The notes under the pieces were generated by a model. That model was not told where the DNA came from, ran no database searches, and worked only from the letters and a program-made list of their open reading frames with translations. A stretch of DNA of 64,000 nt from Ceriagrion tenellum (lineage: Eukaryota > Arthropoda > Insecta > Odonata > Coenagrionidae), in NCBI GenBank assembly GCA_963169105.1, contig OY720632.1, positions 558,001 through 622,000 of the forward strand, read 5' to 3'. The position numbers and the translations under genes are program-made. Of the stretch, positions 12,451 through 25,245 are shown one piece after another (the stretch's first letter is position 1; every line of letters starts with the position of its first letter).

Positions 12451-15217
12451 TAACTCAAAAAGCACGCTACGCACGCGGACGTCGTGTCGTAATCAAGCAC
12501 GTACCGACCACACGCGCATACACGTTCCACGCGAAGTAATCACATCCACACGTTTTCACTACACGAAGGGGGCAACGATCAAAAATCCTAAGGTTAAACA
12601 CTTACAAAATTTGCCGAAAATGGCAGAATATAAAATTTATTAAAATCACGCGCAGCGATCCCAGGCATCGAGAAAGCTCCAACGAAGCCTATCACTATCG
12701 CGTTCGATGCCTATTCCCGAAAATTCTAGTATCGGTCTGTTTCCGCCACCGAAAACGTCCTCAAAATGACACCTTTTCCGGCCTTCAAACGCTCCTAACT
12801 CAAAAAGCACGCAACGCACGCGGACGTCGTCTCGTAATCAAGCACGTACCGACCACACGCGCATACACGTTCCACGCGAAGGAATCACATCCACTCGTTT
12901 TCACTACACGAAGGGGGCAACGATCAAAAATCCTAAGGTTAAACACTTGCAAAATTTGCCGAAAATGGCAGAGTATAAAATTTATTAAAATCACGCGGAG
13001 CGACACTCGTGCATCGAGAAAGCTCCAACGAAGCCTATCACTATCGCGTTCGATGCCTATTCCCGAAAATTCTAGGATCGGTCTGTTTCCGCCACCGAAA
13101 ACGTCCTCAAAATGACACCTTTTCCGGCCTTCAAACGCTCCTAACTCAAAAAGCACGCAACGCACGCGGACGTCGTCTCGTAATCACGCACGTACCGACC
13201 ACACGCGCATACACGTTCCACGCGAAGGAATCACAACCACACGTTTTCACTACACGAAGGGGGCAACGATCAAAATTCCTAAGGTTAAACACTTGCAAAA
13301 TTTGCCGAAAATGGCAGAATATAAAATTTATTTAAATCACGCGGAGTGACACCCGTGCATCGAGTAAGCTCCAACGAAGCCTATCACTATCGCGTTCGAT
13401 GCCTATTCCCGAAAATTCTAGGATCGGTCTGTTTCCGCCACCGAAAACGTCCTCAAAATGACACCTTTTCCGGCCTTCAAACGCTCCTAACTCAAAAAGC
13501 ACGCAACTCACGCGGACGTCGTCTCGTAATCAAGCACGTACCGACCACACGCGCATACACGTTCCACGCGAAGGAATCACATCCACTCGTTTTCACTACA
13601 CGAAGGGGGCAACGATCAAAAATCCTAAGGTTAAACACTTGCAAAATTTGCCGAAAATGGCAGAATATAAAATTTATTTAAATCACGCGGAGCGACACCC
13701 GTGCATCGAGAAAGCTCCAACGAAGCCTATCACTATCGCGTTCGAAGCCTATTCCCGAAAATTCTAGGATCGGTCTGTTTCCGCCACCGAAAACGTCCTC
13801 AAAATGACACCTTTTCCGGCCTTCAAACGCTCCTAACTCAAAAAGCACGCAACGCACGCGGACGTCGTCTCGTAATCACGCACGTACCGACCACACGCGC
13901 ATACACGTTCCACGCGAAGGAATCACGTCCACACGTTTTCACTACACGAAGGGGGCAACGATCAAAAATCCTAAGGTTAAACACTTGCAAAATTTGCCGA
14001 AAATGGCAGAATATAAAATTTATTTAAATCACGCGGAGCGACACCCGTGCATCGAGAAAGCTCCAACGAAGCCTATCACTATCGCGTTCGATGCCTATTC
14101 CCGAAAATTCTAGGATCGGTCTGTTTCGGCCACCGAAAACGTCCTCAAAATGACACCTTTTCCGGCCTTCAAACGCTCCTAACTCAAAAAGCACGCAACG
14201 CACGCGGACGTCGTCTCGTAATCACGCACGTACCGACCACACGCGCATACACGTTCCACGCGAAGGTATCACATCCACTCGTTTTCACTACACGAAGGGG
14301 GCAACGATCAAAAATCCTAAGGTTAAACACTTGCAAAATTTGCCGAAAATGGCAGAATATAAAATTTATTAAAATCACGCGCAGCGACACCCGTGCATCA
14401 AAAAAGCTCCAACGAAGCCTATTACTATCGCGTTCGATGCCTATTCCCAAAAATTCTAGGATCGGTCTGTTTCGGCCACCGAAAACGTCCTCAAAATGAC
14501 ACCTTTTCCGGCCTTCAAACGCTCCTAACTCAAAAAGCACGCTACGCACGCGGACGTCGTCTCGTAATCAAGCACGTACCGACCACACGCGCATACACGT
14601 TCCACGCGAAGGAATCACATCCACTCGTTTTCACTACACGAAGGGGGCAACGATCAAAAATCCTAAGGTTAAACACTTGCAAAATTTGCCGAAAATGGCA
14701 GAATATAAAATTTATTAAAATCACGCGCAGCGACACCCGTGCATCGAGAAAGCTCCAACGAAGCCTATCACTATCGCGTTCGATGCCTATTCCCGAAAAT
14801 TCTAGGATCGGTCTGTTTCGGCCACCGAAAACGTCCTCAAAATGACACCTTTTCCGGCCTTCAAACGCTCCTAACTCAAAAAGCACGCTACGCACGCGGA
14901 CGTCGTCTCGTAATCAAGCACGTACCGACCACACGCGCATACACGTTCCACGCGAAGGAATCACATCCACACGTTTTCACTACACGAAGGGGGCAACGAT
15001 CAAAAATCCTAAGGTTAAACACTTGCAAAATTTGCCGAAAATGGCAGAATATAAAATTTATTAAAATCACGCGCAGCGACACCCGTGCATCAAAAAAGCT
15101 CCAACGAAGCCTATCACTATCGCGTTCGATGCCTATTCCCGAAAATTCTAGGATCGGTCTGTTTCGGCCACCGAAAACGTCCTCAAAATGACACCTTTTC
15201 CGGCCTTCAAACGCTCC
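12451..15217 (+). repeat. Zone B: shortened third copy (8 monomers, 2767 bp)
   Basis: It begins with the same 345-bp monomer type, but the CCCGGG site is mutated to CCCAGG (12660-12665). The second and third monomers match copy 2 closely (ATCACAACC, AAAATTCC and GAGTAAGC variants). Two monomers are missing compared with the 10-mer, since the next CCCGGG monomer starts at 15218. Several 221A/223A monomers occur in its second half. Confidence 0.78.
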
Positions 15218-17917
15218 TAACTCAAAAAGCACGCTACGCACGCGGACGTCGTCTCGTAATCAAGAACGTACCGACCACACGCGCATACACGTTCCACGCG
15301 AAGGAATCACATCCACACGTTTTCACTACACGAAGGGGGCAACGATCAAAAATCCTAAGGTTAAACACTTGCAAAATTTGCCGATAATGGCAGAATATGA
15401 AATTTATTAAAATCACGCGCAGCGATCCCGGGCATCGAGAAAGCTCCAACGAAGCCTATCACTATCGCGTTCGATGCCTATTCCCGAAAATTCTAGTATC
15501 GGTCTGTTTCCGCCACCGAAAACGTCCTCAAAATGACACCTTTTCCGGCCTTCAAACGCTCCTAACTCAAAAAGCACGCAACGCACGCGGACGTCGTCTC
15601 GTAATCAAGCACGTACCGACCACACGCGCATACACGTTCCACGCGAAGGAATCACATCCACACGTTTTCACTACACGAAGGGGGCAACGATCAAAAATCC
15701 TAAGGTTAAACACTTGCAAAATTTGCCGAAAATGGCAGAGTATAAAATTTATTAAAATCACGCGGAGCGACACTCGTGCATCGAGAAAGCTCCAACGAAG
15801 CCTATCACTATCGCGTTCGATGCCTATTCCCGAAAATTCTAGGATCGGTCTGTTTCGGCCACCGAAAACGTCCTCAAAATGACACCTTTTCCGGCCTTCA
15901 AACGCTCCTAACTCTAAAAGCACGCAACGCACGCGGACGTCGTCTCGTAATCAAGCACGTACCGACCACACGCGCATACACGTTCCACGCGAAGGAATCA
16001 CATCCACTCGTTTTCACTACACGAAGGGGGCAACGATCAAAAATCCTAAGGTTAAACACTTGCAAAATTTGCCGAAAATGGCAGAATATAAAATTTATTA
16101 AAATCACGCGCAGCGACACCCGTGCATCGAGAAAGCTCCAACGAAGCCTATCACTATCGCGTTCGATGCCTATTCCCGAAAATTCTAGGATCGGTCTGTC
16201 TCGGCCACCGAAAACGTCCTCAAAATGACACCTTTTCCGGCCTTCAAACGCTCCTAACTCAAAAAGCACGCTACGCACGCGGACGTCGTCTCGTAATCAA
16301 GCACGTAACGACCACACGCGCATACACGTTCCACGCGAAGGAATCACATCCACACGTTTTCACTACACGAAGGGGGCAACGATCAAAAATCCTAAGGTTA
16401 AACACTTACAAAATTTGCCGAAAATGGCAGAATATAAAATTTATTAAAATCACGCGCAGCGATCCCGGGCATCGAGAAAGCTCCAACGAAGCCTATCACT
16501 ATCGCGTTCGATGCCTATTCCCGAAAATTCTAGTATCGGTCTGTTTCCGCCACCGAAAACGTCCTCAAAATGACACCTTTTCCGGCCTTCAAACGCTCCT
16601 AACTCAAAAAGCACGCTTCGCACGCGGACGTCGTCTCGTAATCAAGCACGTACCGACCACACGCGCATACACGTTCCACGCGAAGGAATCACATCCACAC
16701 GTTTTCACTACACGAAGGGGGCAACGATCAAAAATCCTAAGGTTAAACACTTGCAAAATTTGCCGAAAATGGCAGAATATAAAATTTATTAAAATCACGC
16801 GCAGCGACACCCGTGCATCGAGAAAGCTCCAACGAAGCCTATCACTATCGCGTACGATGCCTATTCCCGAAAATTCTAGGATCGGTCTGTTTCGGCCACC
16901 GAAAACGTCCTCAAAATGACACCTTTTCCGGCCTTCAAACGCTCCTAACTCAAAAAGCACGCAACGCACGCGGACGTCGTCTCGTAATCACTTACGTACC
17001 GACCACACGCGCATACACGTTCCACGCGAAGGAATCACATCCACACGTTTTCACTACACGAAGGGGGCAACGATCAAAAATCCTAAGGTTAAACACTTGC
17101 AAAATTTGCCGAAAATGGCAGAATATAAAATTTATTAAAATCACGCGCAGCGACACCCGTGCATCAAAAAAGCTCCAACGAAGCCTATCACTATCGCGTT
17201 CGATGCCTATTCCCGAAAATTCTAGGATCGGTCTGTTTCGGCCACCGAAAACGTCCTCAAAATGACACCTTATCCGGCCTTCAAACGCTCCTAACTCAAA
17301 AAGCACGCTACGCACGCGGACGTCGTCTCGTAATCAAGCACGTACCGACCACACGCGCATACACGTTCCACGCGAAGGAATCACATCCACACGTTTTCAC
17401 TACACGAAGGGGGCAACGATCAAAAATCCTAAGGTTAAACACTTGCAAAATTTGCCGAAAATGGCAGAATATAAAATTTATTAAAATCACGCGCAGCGAC
17501 ACCCGTGCATCGAGAAAGCTCCAACGAAGCCTATCACTATCGCGTTCGATGCCTATTCCCGAAAATTCTAGGATCGGTCTGATTCGGCCACCGAAAACGT
17601 CCTCAAAATGACACCTTTTCCGGCCTTCAAACGCTCCTAACTCAAAAAGCACGCTACGCACGCGGACGTCGTCTCGTAATCAAGCACGTACCGACCACAC
17701 GCGCATACACGTTCCACGCGAAGGAATCACATCCACACGTTTTCACTACACGAAGGGGGCAACGATCAAAAATCCTAAGGTTAAACACTTGCAAAATTTG
17801 CCGAAAATGGCAGAATATAAAATTTATTAAAATCACGCGCAGCGATCCCGGGCATCGAGAAAGCTCCAACGAAGCCTATCACTATCGCGTTCGATGCCTA
17901 TTCCCGAAAATTCTAGT
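15218..17917 (+). repeat. Zone B/C boundary: mixed tract with three closely spaced CCCGGG monomers
   Basis: CCCGGG monomers start at 15218, 16255 and 17638, so the spacing falls to three and then four monomers before rising to twelve. The tract holds monomers of types found in both B and C. The TCTGATTCGG variant near 17580 recurs near 21730, 28648 and 32453, which makes the end of this tract a relative of the C block. The monomer around 15385-15400 has a private GATAATGG and TGAAATTT combination. Confidence 0.75.
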
Positions 17918-20900
17918 ATCGGTCTGTTTCCGCCACCGAAAACGTCCTCAAAATGACACCTTTTCCGGCCTTCAAACGCTCCTAACTCAAAAAGCACGCA
18001 ACGCACGCGGACGTCGTCTCGTAATCAAGCACGTACCGACCACACGCGCATACACGTTCCACGCGAAGGAATCACATCCACTCGTTTTCACTACACGAAG
18101 GGGGCAACGATCAAAATTCGTAAGGTTAAACACTTGCAAAATTTGCCGAAAATGGCAGAATATAAAATTTATTTAAATCACGCGGAGCGACACCCGTGCA
18201 TCGAGTAAGCTCGACGAAGCCTATCACTATCGCGTTCGATGCCTATTCCCGAAAATTCTAGGATCGGTCTGTTTCCGCCACCGAAAACGTCCTCAAAATG
18301 ACACCTTTTCCGGCCTTCAAACGCTCCTAACTCAAAAAGCACGCAACGCACGCGGACGTCGTCTCGTAATCAAGCACGTACCGACGACACGCGCATACAC
18401 GTTCCACGCGAAGGAATCACATCCACACGTTTTCACTACACGAAGGGGGCAACGATCAAAAATCCTAAGGTTAAACACTTGCCAAATTTGCCGAAAATGG
18501 CAGAATATAAAATTTATTAAAATCACGCGGAGCGACACCCGTGCATCGAGAAAGCTCCAACGAAGCCTATCACTATCGCGTTCGATGCCTATTCCCGAAA
18601 ATTCTAGGATCGGTCTGTTTCCGCCACCGAAAACGTCCTCAAAATGACACCTTTTCCGGCGTTCAAACGCTCCTAACTCAAAAAGCACGCAACGCACGCG
18701 GACGTCGTCTCGTAATCAAGCACGTGCCGACCACACGCGCATACACGTTCCACGCGAAGGAATCACATCCGCACGTTTTCACTACACGAAGGGGGCAACG
18801 ATCAAAAATCCTAAGGTTAAACACTTGCAAAATTTGCCGAAAATGGCAGAATATGAAATTTATTTAAATCACGCGGAGCGACACCCGTGCATCGAGAAAG
18901 CTACAACGAAGCCTATCACTATCGCGTTCGATGCCTATTTGCGAAAATTCTAGGATCGGTCTGTTACCGCCACCGAAAACGTCCTCAAAATGACACCTTT
19001 TCCGGCCTTCAAACGCTCCTAACACAAAAAGCACGCAACGCACGCGGACGTCGTCTCGTAATCAAGCACGTACCGACCACACGCGCATACACGTTCCACG
19101 CGAAGGAATCACATCCACACGTTTTCACTACACGAAGGGGGCAACGATCAAAAATCCTAAGGTTAAACACTTGCAAAATTTGCCGAAAATGGCAGAGTAT
19201 AAAATTTATTAAAATCACGCGGAGCGACACTCGTGCATCGAGAAAGCTCCAACGAAGCCTATCACTATCGCGTTCGATGCCTATTCCCGAAAATTCTAGG
19301 ATCGGTCTGTTTCCGCCACCGAAAACGTCCTCAAAATGACACCTTTTCCGGCCTTCAAACGCTCCTAACTCAAAAAGCACGCAACGCACGCGGACGTCGT
19401 CTCGTAATCACGCACGTACCGACCACACGCGCATACACGTTCCACGCGAAGGAATCACAACCACACGTTTTCACTACACGAAGGGGGCAACGATCAAAAT
19501 TCCTAAGGTTAAACACTTGCCAAATTTGCCGAAAATGGCAGAATATAAAATTTATTAAAATCACGCGGAGCGACACCCGTGCATCGAGAAAGCTCCAACG
19601 AAGCCTATCACTATCGCGTTCGATGCCTATTCCCGAAAATTCTAGGATCGGTCTGTTTCCGCCACCGAAAACGTCCTCAAAATGACACCTTTTCCGGCGT
19701 TCAAACGCTCCTAACTCAAAAAGCACGCAACGCACGCGGACGTCGTCTCGTAATCAAGCACGTGCCGACCACACGCGCATACACGTTCCACGCGAAGGAA
19801 TCACATCCGCACGTTTTCACTACACGAAGGGGGCAACGATCAAAAATCCTAAGGTTAAACACTTGCAAAATTTGCCGAAAATGGCAGAATATGAAATTTA
19901 TTTAAATCACGCGGAGCGACACCCGTGCATCGAGAAAGCTACAACGAAGCCTATCACTATCGCGTTCGATGCCTATTTGCGAAAATTCTAGGATCGGTCT
20001 GTTACCGCCACCGAAAACGTCCTCAAAATGACACCTTTTCCGGCCTTCAAACGCTCCTAACTCAAAAAGCACGCAACGCACGCAGACGTCGTCTCGTATT
20101 CAAGCACGTACCGACCACACGCGCATACACGTTCCACGCGAAGGAATCACATCCACACGTTTTCACTACACGAAGGGGGCAACGATCAAAAATCCTAAGG
20201 TTAAACACTTGCAAAATTTGCCGAAAATGGCAGAATATAAAATTTATTAAAATCACGCGCAGCGACACCCGTGCATCAAAAAAGCTCCAACGAAGCCTAT
20301 CACTATCGCGTTCGAAGCCTATTCCCGAAAATTCTAGGATCGGTCTGTTTCGGCCACCGAAAACGTCCTCAAAATGACACCTTTTCCGGCCTTCAAACGC
20401 TCCTAACTCAAAAAGCACGCAACGCACGCGGACGTCGTCTCGTAATCACGCACGTACCGACCACACGCGCATACACGTTCCACGCGAAGGAATCACATCC
20501 ACACGTTTTCACTACACGAAGGGGGCAACGATCAAAAATCCTAAGGTTAAACACTTGCAAAATTTGCCGAAAATGGCAGAATATAAAATTTATTAAAATC
20601 ACGCGCAGCGACACCTGTGCATCAAAAAAGCTCCAACGAAGCCTATCACTATCGCGTTCGATGCCTATTCCCGAAAATTCTAGGATCGGTCTGTTTCGGC
20701 CACCGAAAACGTCCTCAAAATGACACCTTTTCCGGCCTTCAAACGCTCCTAACTCAAAAAGCACGCTACGCACGCGGACGTCGTCTCGTAATCAAGCACG
20801 TACCGACCACACGCGCATACACGTTCCACGCGAAGGAATCACATCCACACGTTTTCACTATACGAAGGGGGCAACGATCAAAAATCCTAAGGTTAAAAAC

Positions 20901-23900
20901 TTGCAAAATTTGCCGAAAATGGCAGAATATAAAATTTATTAAAATCACGCGCAGCGACACCCGTGCATCGAGAAAGCTCCAACGAAGCCTATCACTATCG
21001 CGTTCGATGCCTATTCCCGAAAATTCTAGGATCGGTCTGTTTCCGCCACCGAAAACGTCCTCAAAATGACACCTTTTCCGGCCTTCAAACGCTCCTAACT
21101 CAAAAAGCACGCTACGCACGCGGACGTCGTCTCGTAATCAAGCACGTACCGACCACACGCGCATACACGTTCCACGCGAAGGAATCACATCCACACGTTT
21201 TCACTACACGAAGGGGGCAACGATCAAAAATCCTAAGGTTAAACACTTGCAAAATTTGCCGAAAATGGCAGAATATAAAATTTATTAAAATCACGCGCAG
21301 CGACACCCGTGCATCGAGAAAGCTCCAACGAAGCCTATCACTATCGCGTTCGATGCCTATTCCCGAAAATTCTAGTATCGGTCTGTTTCCGCCACCGAAA
21401 ACGTCCTCAAAATGACACCTTTTCCGGCCTTCAAACGCTCCTAACTCAAAAAGCACGCTACGCACGCGGACGTCGTCTCGTAATCAAGCACGTACCGACC
21501 ACACGCGCATACACGTTCCACGCGAAGGAATCACATCCACACGTTTTCACTACACGAAGGGGGCAACGATCAAAAATCCTAAGGTTAAACACTTGCAAAA
21601 TTTGCCGAAAATGGCAGAATATAAAATTTATTAAAATCACGCGCAGCGACACCCGTGCATCGAGAAAGCTCCAACGAAGCCTATCACTATCGCGTTCGAT
21701 GCCTATTCCCGAAAATTCTAGGATCGGTCTGATTCGGCCACCGAAAACGTCCTCAAAATGACACCTTTTCCGGCCTTCAAACGCTCCTAACTCAAAAAGC
21801 ACGCTACGCACGCGGACGTCGTCTCGTAATCAAGCACGTACCGACCACACGCGCATACACGTTCCACGCGAAGGAATCACATCCACACGTTTTCACTACA
21901 CGAAGGGGGCAACGATCAAAAATCCTAAGGTTAAACACTTGCAAAATTTGCCGAAAATGGCAGAATATAAAATTTATTAAAATCACGCGCAGCGATCCCG
22001 GGCATCGAGAAAGCTCCAACGAAGCCTATCACTATCGCGTTCGATGCCTATTCCCGAAAATTCTAGTATCGGTCTGTTTCCGCCACCGAAAACGTCCTCA
22101 AAATGACACCTTTTCCGGCCTTCAAACGCTCCTAACTCAAAAAGCACGCAACGCACGCGGACGTCGTCTCGTAATCAAGCACGTACCGACGACACGCGCA
22201 TACACGTTCCACGCGAAGGAATCACATCCACACGTTTTCACTACACGAAGGGGGCAACGATCAAAAATCCTAAGGTTAAACACTTGCCAAATTTGCCGAA
22301 AATGGCAGAATATAAAATTTATTAAAATCACGCGGAGCGACACCCGTGCATCGAGAAAGCTCCAACGAAGCCTATCACTATCGCGTTCGATGCCTATTCC
22401 CGAAAATTCTAGGATCGGTCTGTTTCCGCCACCGAAAACGTCCTCAAAATGACACCTTTTCCGGCGTTCAAACGCTCCTAACTCAAAAAGCACGCAACGC
22501 ACGCGGACGTCGTCTCGTAATCAAGCACGTGCCGACCACACGCGCATACACGTTCCACGCGAAGGAATCACATCCGCACGTTTTCACTACACGAAGGGGG
22601 CAACGATCAAAAATCCTAAGGTTAAACACTTGCAAAATTTGCCGAAAATGGCAGAATATGAAATTTATTTAAATCACGCGGAGCGACACCCGTGCATCGA
22701 GAAAGCTACAACGAAGCCTATCACTATCGCGTTCGATGCCTATTTGCGAAAATTCTAGGATCGGTCTGTTACCGCCACCGAAAACGTCCTCAAAATGACA
22801 CCTTTTCCGGCCTTCAAACGCTCCTAACACAAAAAGCACGCAACGCACGCGGACGTCGTCTCGTAATCAAGCACGTACCGACCACACGCGCATACACGTT
22901 CCACGCGAAGGAATCACATCCACACGTTTTCACTACACGAAGGGGGCAACGATCAAAAATCCTAAGGTTAAACACTTGCAAAATTTGCCGAAAATGGCAG
23001 AGTATAAAATTTATTAAAATCACGCGGAGCGACACTCGTGCATCGAGAAAGCTCCAACGAAGCCTATCACTATCGCGTTCGATGCCTATTCCCGAAAATT
23101 CTAGGATCGGTCTGTTTCCGCCACCGAAAACGTCCTCAAAATGACACCTTTTCCGGCCTTCAAACGCTCCTAACTCAAAAAGCACGCAACGCACGCGGAC
23201 GTCGTCTCGTAATCACGCACGTACCGACCACACGCGCATACACGTTCCACGCGAAGGAATCACAACCACACGTTTTCACTACACGAAGGGGGCAACGATC
23301 AAAATTCCTAAGGTTAAACACTTGCCAAATTTGCCGAAAATGGCAGAATATAAAATTTATTAAAATCACGCGGAGCGACACCCGTGCATCGAGAAAGCTC
23401 CAACGAAGCCTATCACTATCGCGTTCGATGCCTATTCCCGAAAATTCTAGGATCGGTCTGTTTCCGCCACCGAAAACGTCCTCAAAATGACACCTTTTCC
23501 GGCGTTCAAACGCTCCTAACTCAAAAAGCACGCAACGCACGCGGACGTCGTCTCGTAATCAAGCACGTGCCGACCACACGCGCATACACGTTCCACGCGA
23601 AGGAATCACATCCGCACGTTTTCACTACACGAAGGGGGCAACGATCAAAAATCCTAAGGTTAAACACTTGCAAAATTTGCCGAAAATGGCAGAATATGAA
23701 ATTTATTTAAATCACGCGGAGCGACACCCGTGCATCGAGAAAGCTACAACGAAGCCTATCACTATCGCGTTCGATGCCTATTTGCGAAAATTCTAGGATC
23801 GGTCTGTTACCGCCACCGAAAACGTCCTCAAAATGACACCTTTTCCGGCCTTCAAACGCTCCTAACACAAAAAGCACGCAACGCACGCAGACGTCGTCTC

Positions 23901-24835
23901 GTATTCAAGCACGTACCGACCACACGCGCATACACGTTCCACGCGAAGGAATCACATCCACACGTTTTCACTACACGAAGGGGGCAACGATCAAAAATCC
24001 TAATGTTAAACACTTGCAAAATTTGCCGAAAATGGCAGAATATAAAATTTATTAAAATCACGCGCAGCGACACCCGTGCATCAAAAAAGCTCCAACGAAG
24101 CCTATCACTATCGCGTTCGAAGCCTATTCCCGAAAATTCTAGGATCGGTCTGTTTCGGCCACCGAAAACGTCCTCAAAATGACACCTTTTCCGGCCTTCA
24201 AACGCTCCTAACTCAAAAAGCACGCAACGCACGCGGACGTCGTCTCGTAATCACGCACGTACCGACCACACGCGCATACACGTTCCACGCGAAGGAATCA
24301 CATCCACACGTTTTCACTACACGAAGGGGGCAACGATCAAAAATCCTAAGGTTAAACACTTGCAAAATTTGCCGAAAATGGCAGAATATAAAATTTATTA
24401 AAATCACGCGCAGCGACACCTGTGCATCAAAAAAGCTCCAACGAAGCCTATCACTATCGCGTTCGATGCCTATTCCCGAAAATTCTAGGATCGGTCTGTT
24501 TCGGCCACCGAAAACGTCCTCAAAATGACACCTTTTCCGGCCTTCAAACGCTCCTAACTCAAAAAGCACGCTACGCACGCGGACGTCGTCTCGTAATCAA
24601 GCACGTACCGACCACACGCGCATACACGTTCCACGCGAAGGAATCACATCCACACGTTTTCACTATACGAAGGGGGCAACGATCAAAAATCCTAAGGTTA
24701 AACACTTGCAAAATTTGCCGAAAATGGCAGAATATAAAATTTATTAAAATCACGCGCAGCGACACCCGTGCATCGAGAAAGCTCCAACGAAGCCTATCAC
24801 TATCGCGTTCGATGCCTATTCCCGAAAATTCTAGG
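17918..24835 (+). repeat. Zone C: 6918-bp (20-monomer) block, copy 1
   Basis: Every marker I followed in this block recurs exactly 6918 bp to the right. Examples are the AAAATTCG variant (18114 and 25032), the TGAAATTT monomers (18853 and 25771), the TAATGTTAAA variant (24001 and 30919) and the TTAAAAAC variant (20895 and 27813). Identity starts after 17917, where T faces G at 24835, and ends before 24918, where A faces T at 31836. The junction between copies therefore lies in the overlap 24836-24917. Two 345-bp monomers in the block (CCCGGG type and GCTCGACG type) set the length at 20 x 346 minus 2. Confidence 0.93.
18328..22132 (+). repeat. 11-monomer sub-block of zone C (3805 bp), first copy
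   Basis: It begins with a monomer carrying CTTGCCAAATTT and GGCGTTCAAACG, followed by one carrying GTGCCGACC, ATCCGCACG, TGAAATTT, GCTACAACG and TATTTGCG. The same series restarts at 22133, 25246, 29051 and 33201. The first eight monomers match those of the 9-monomer block; the last three (including TCTGATTCGG and the CCCGGG monomer) are absent from the 9-mer. Confidence 0.9.
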
Positions 24836-25245
24836 ATCGGTCTGTTTCCGCCACCGAAAACGTCCTCAAAATGACACCTTTTCCGGCCTTCAAACGCTCC
24901 TAACTCAAAAAGCACGCAACGCACGCGGACGTCGTCTCGTAATCAAGCACGTACCGACCACACGCGCATACACGTTCCACGCGAAGGAATCACATCCACT
25001 CGTTTTCACTACACGAAGGGGGCAACGATCAAAATTCGTAAGGTTAAACACTTGCAAAATTTGCCGAAAATGGCAGAATATAAAATTTATTTAAATCACG
25101 CGGAGCGACACCCGTGCATCGAGTAAGCTCGACGAAGCCTATCACTATCGCGTTCGATGCCTATTCCCGAAAATTCTAGGATCGGTCTGTTTCCGCCACC
25201 GAAAACGTCCTCAAAATGACACCTTTTCCGGCCTTCAAACGCTCC
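22133..25245 (+). repeat. 9-monomer sub-block of zone C (3113 bp)
   Basis: This is a shorter relative of the 11-mer. After the shared eight-monomer series it goes directly to the 345-bp GCTCGACG monomer (24901-25245) with no CCCGGG monomer. It keeps private marks such as TAATGTTAAA near 24001. Together with the preceding 11-mer it forms the 6918-bp duplicated unit. Confidence 0.88.
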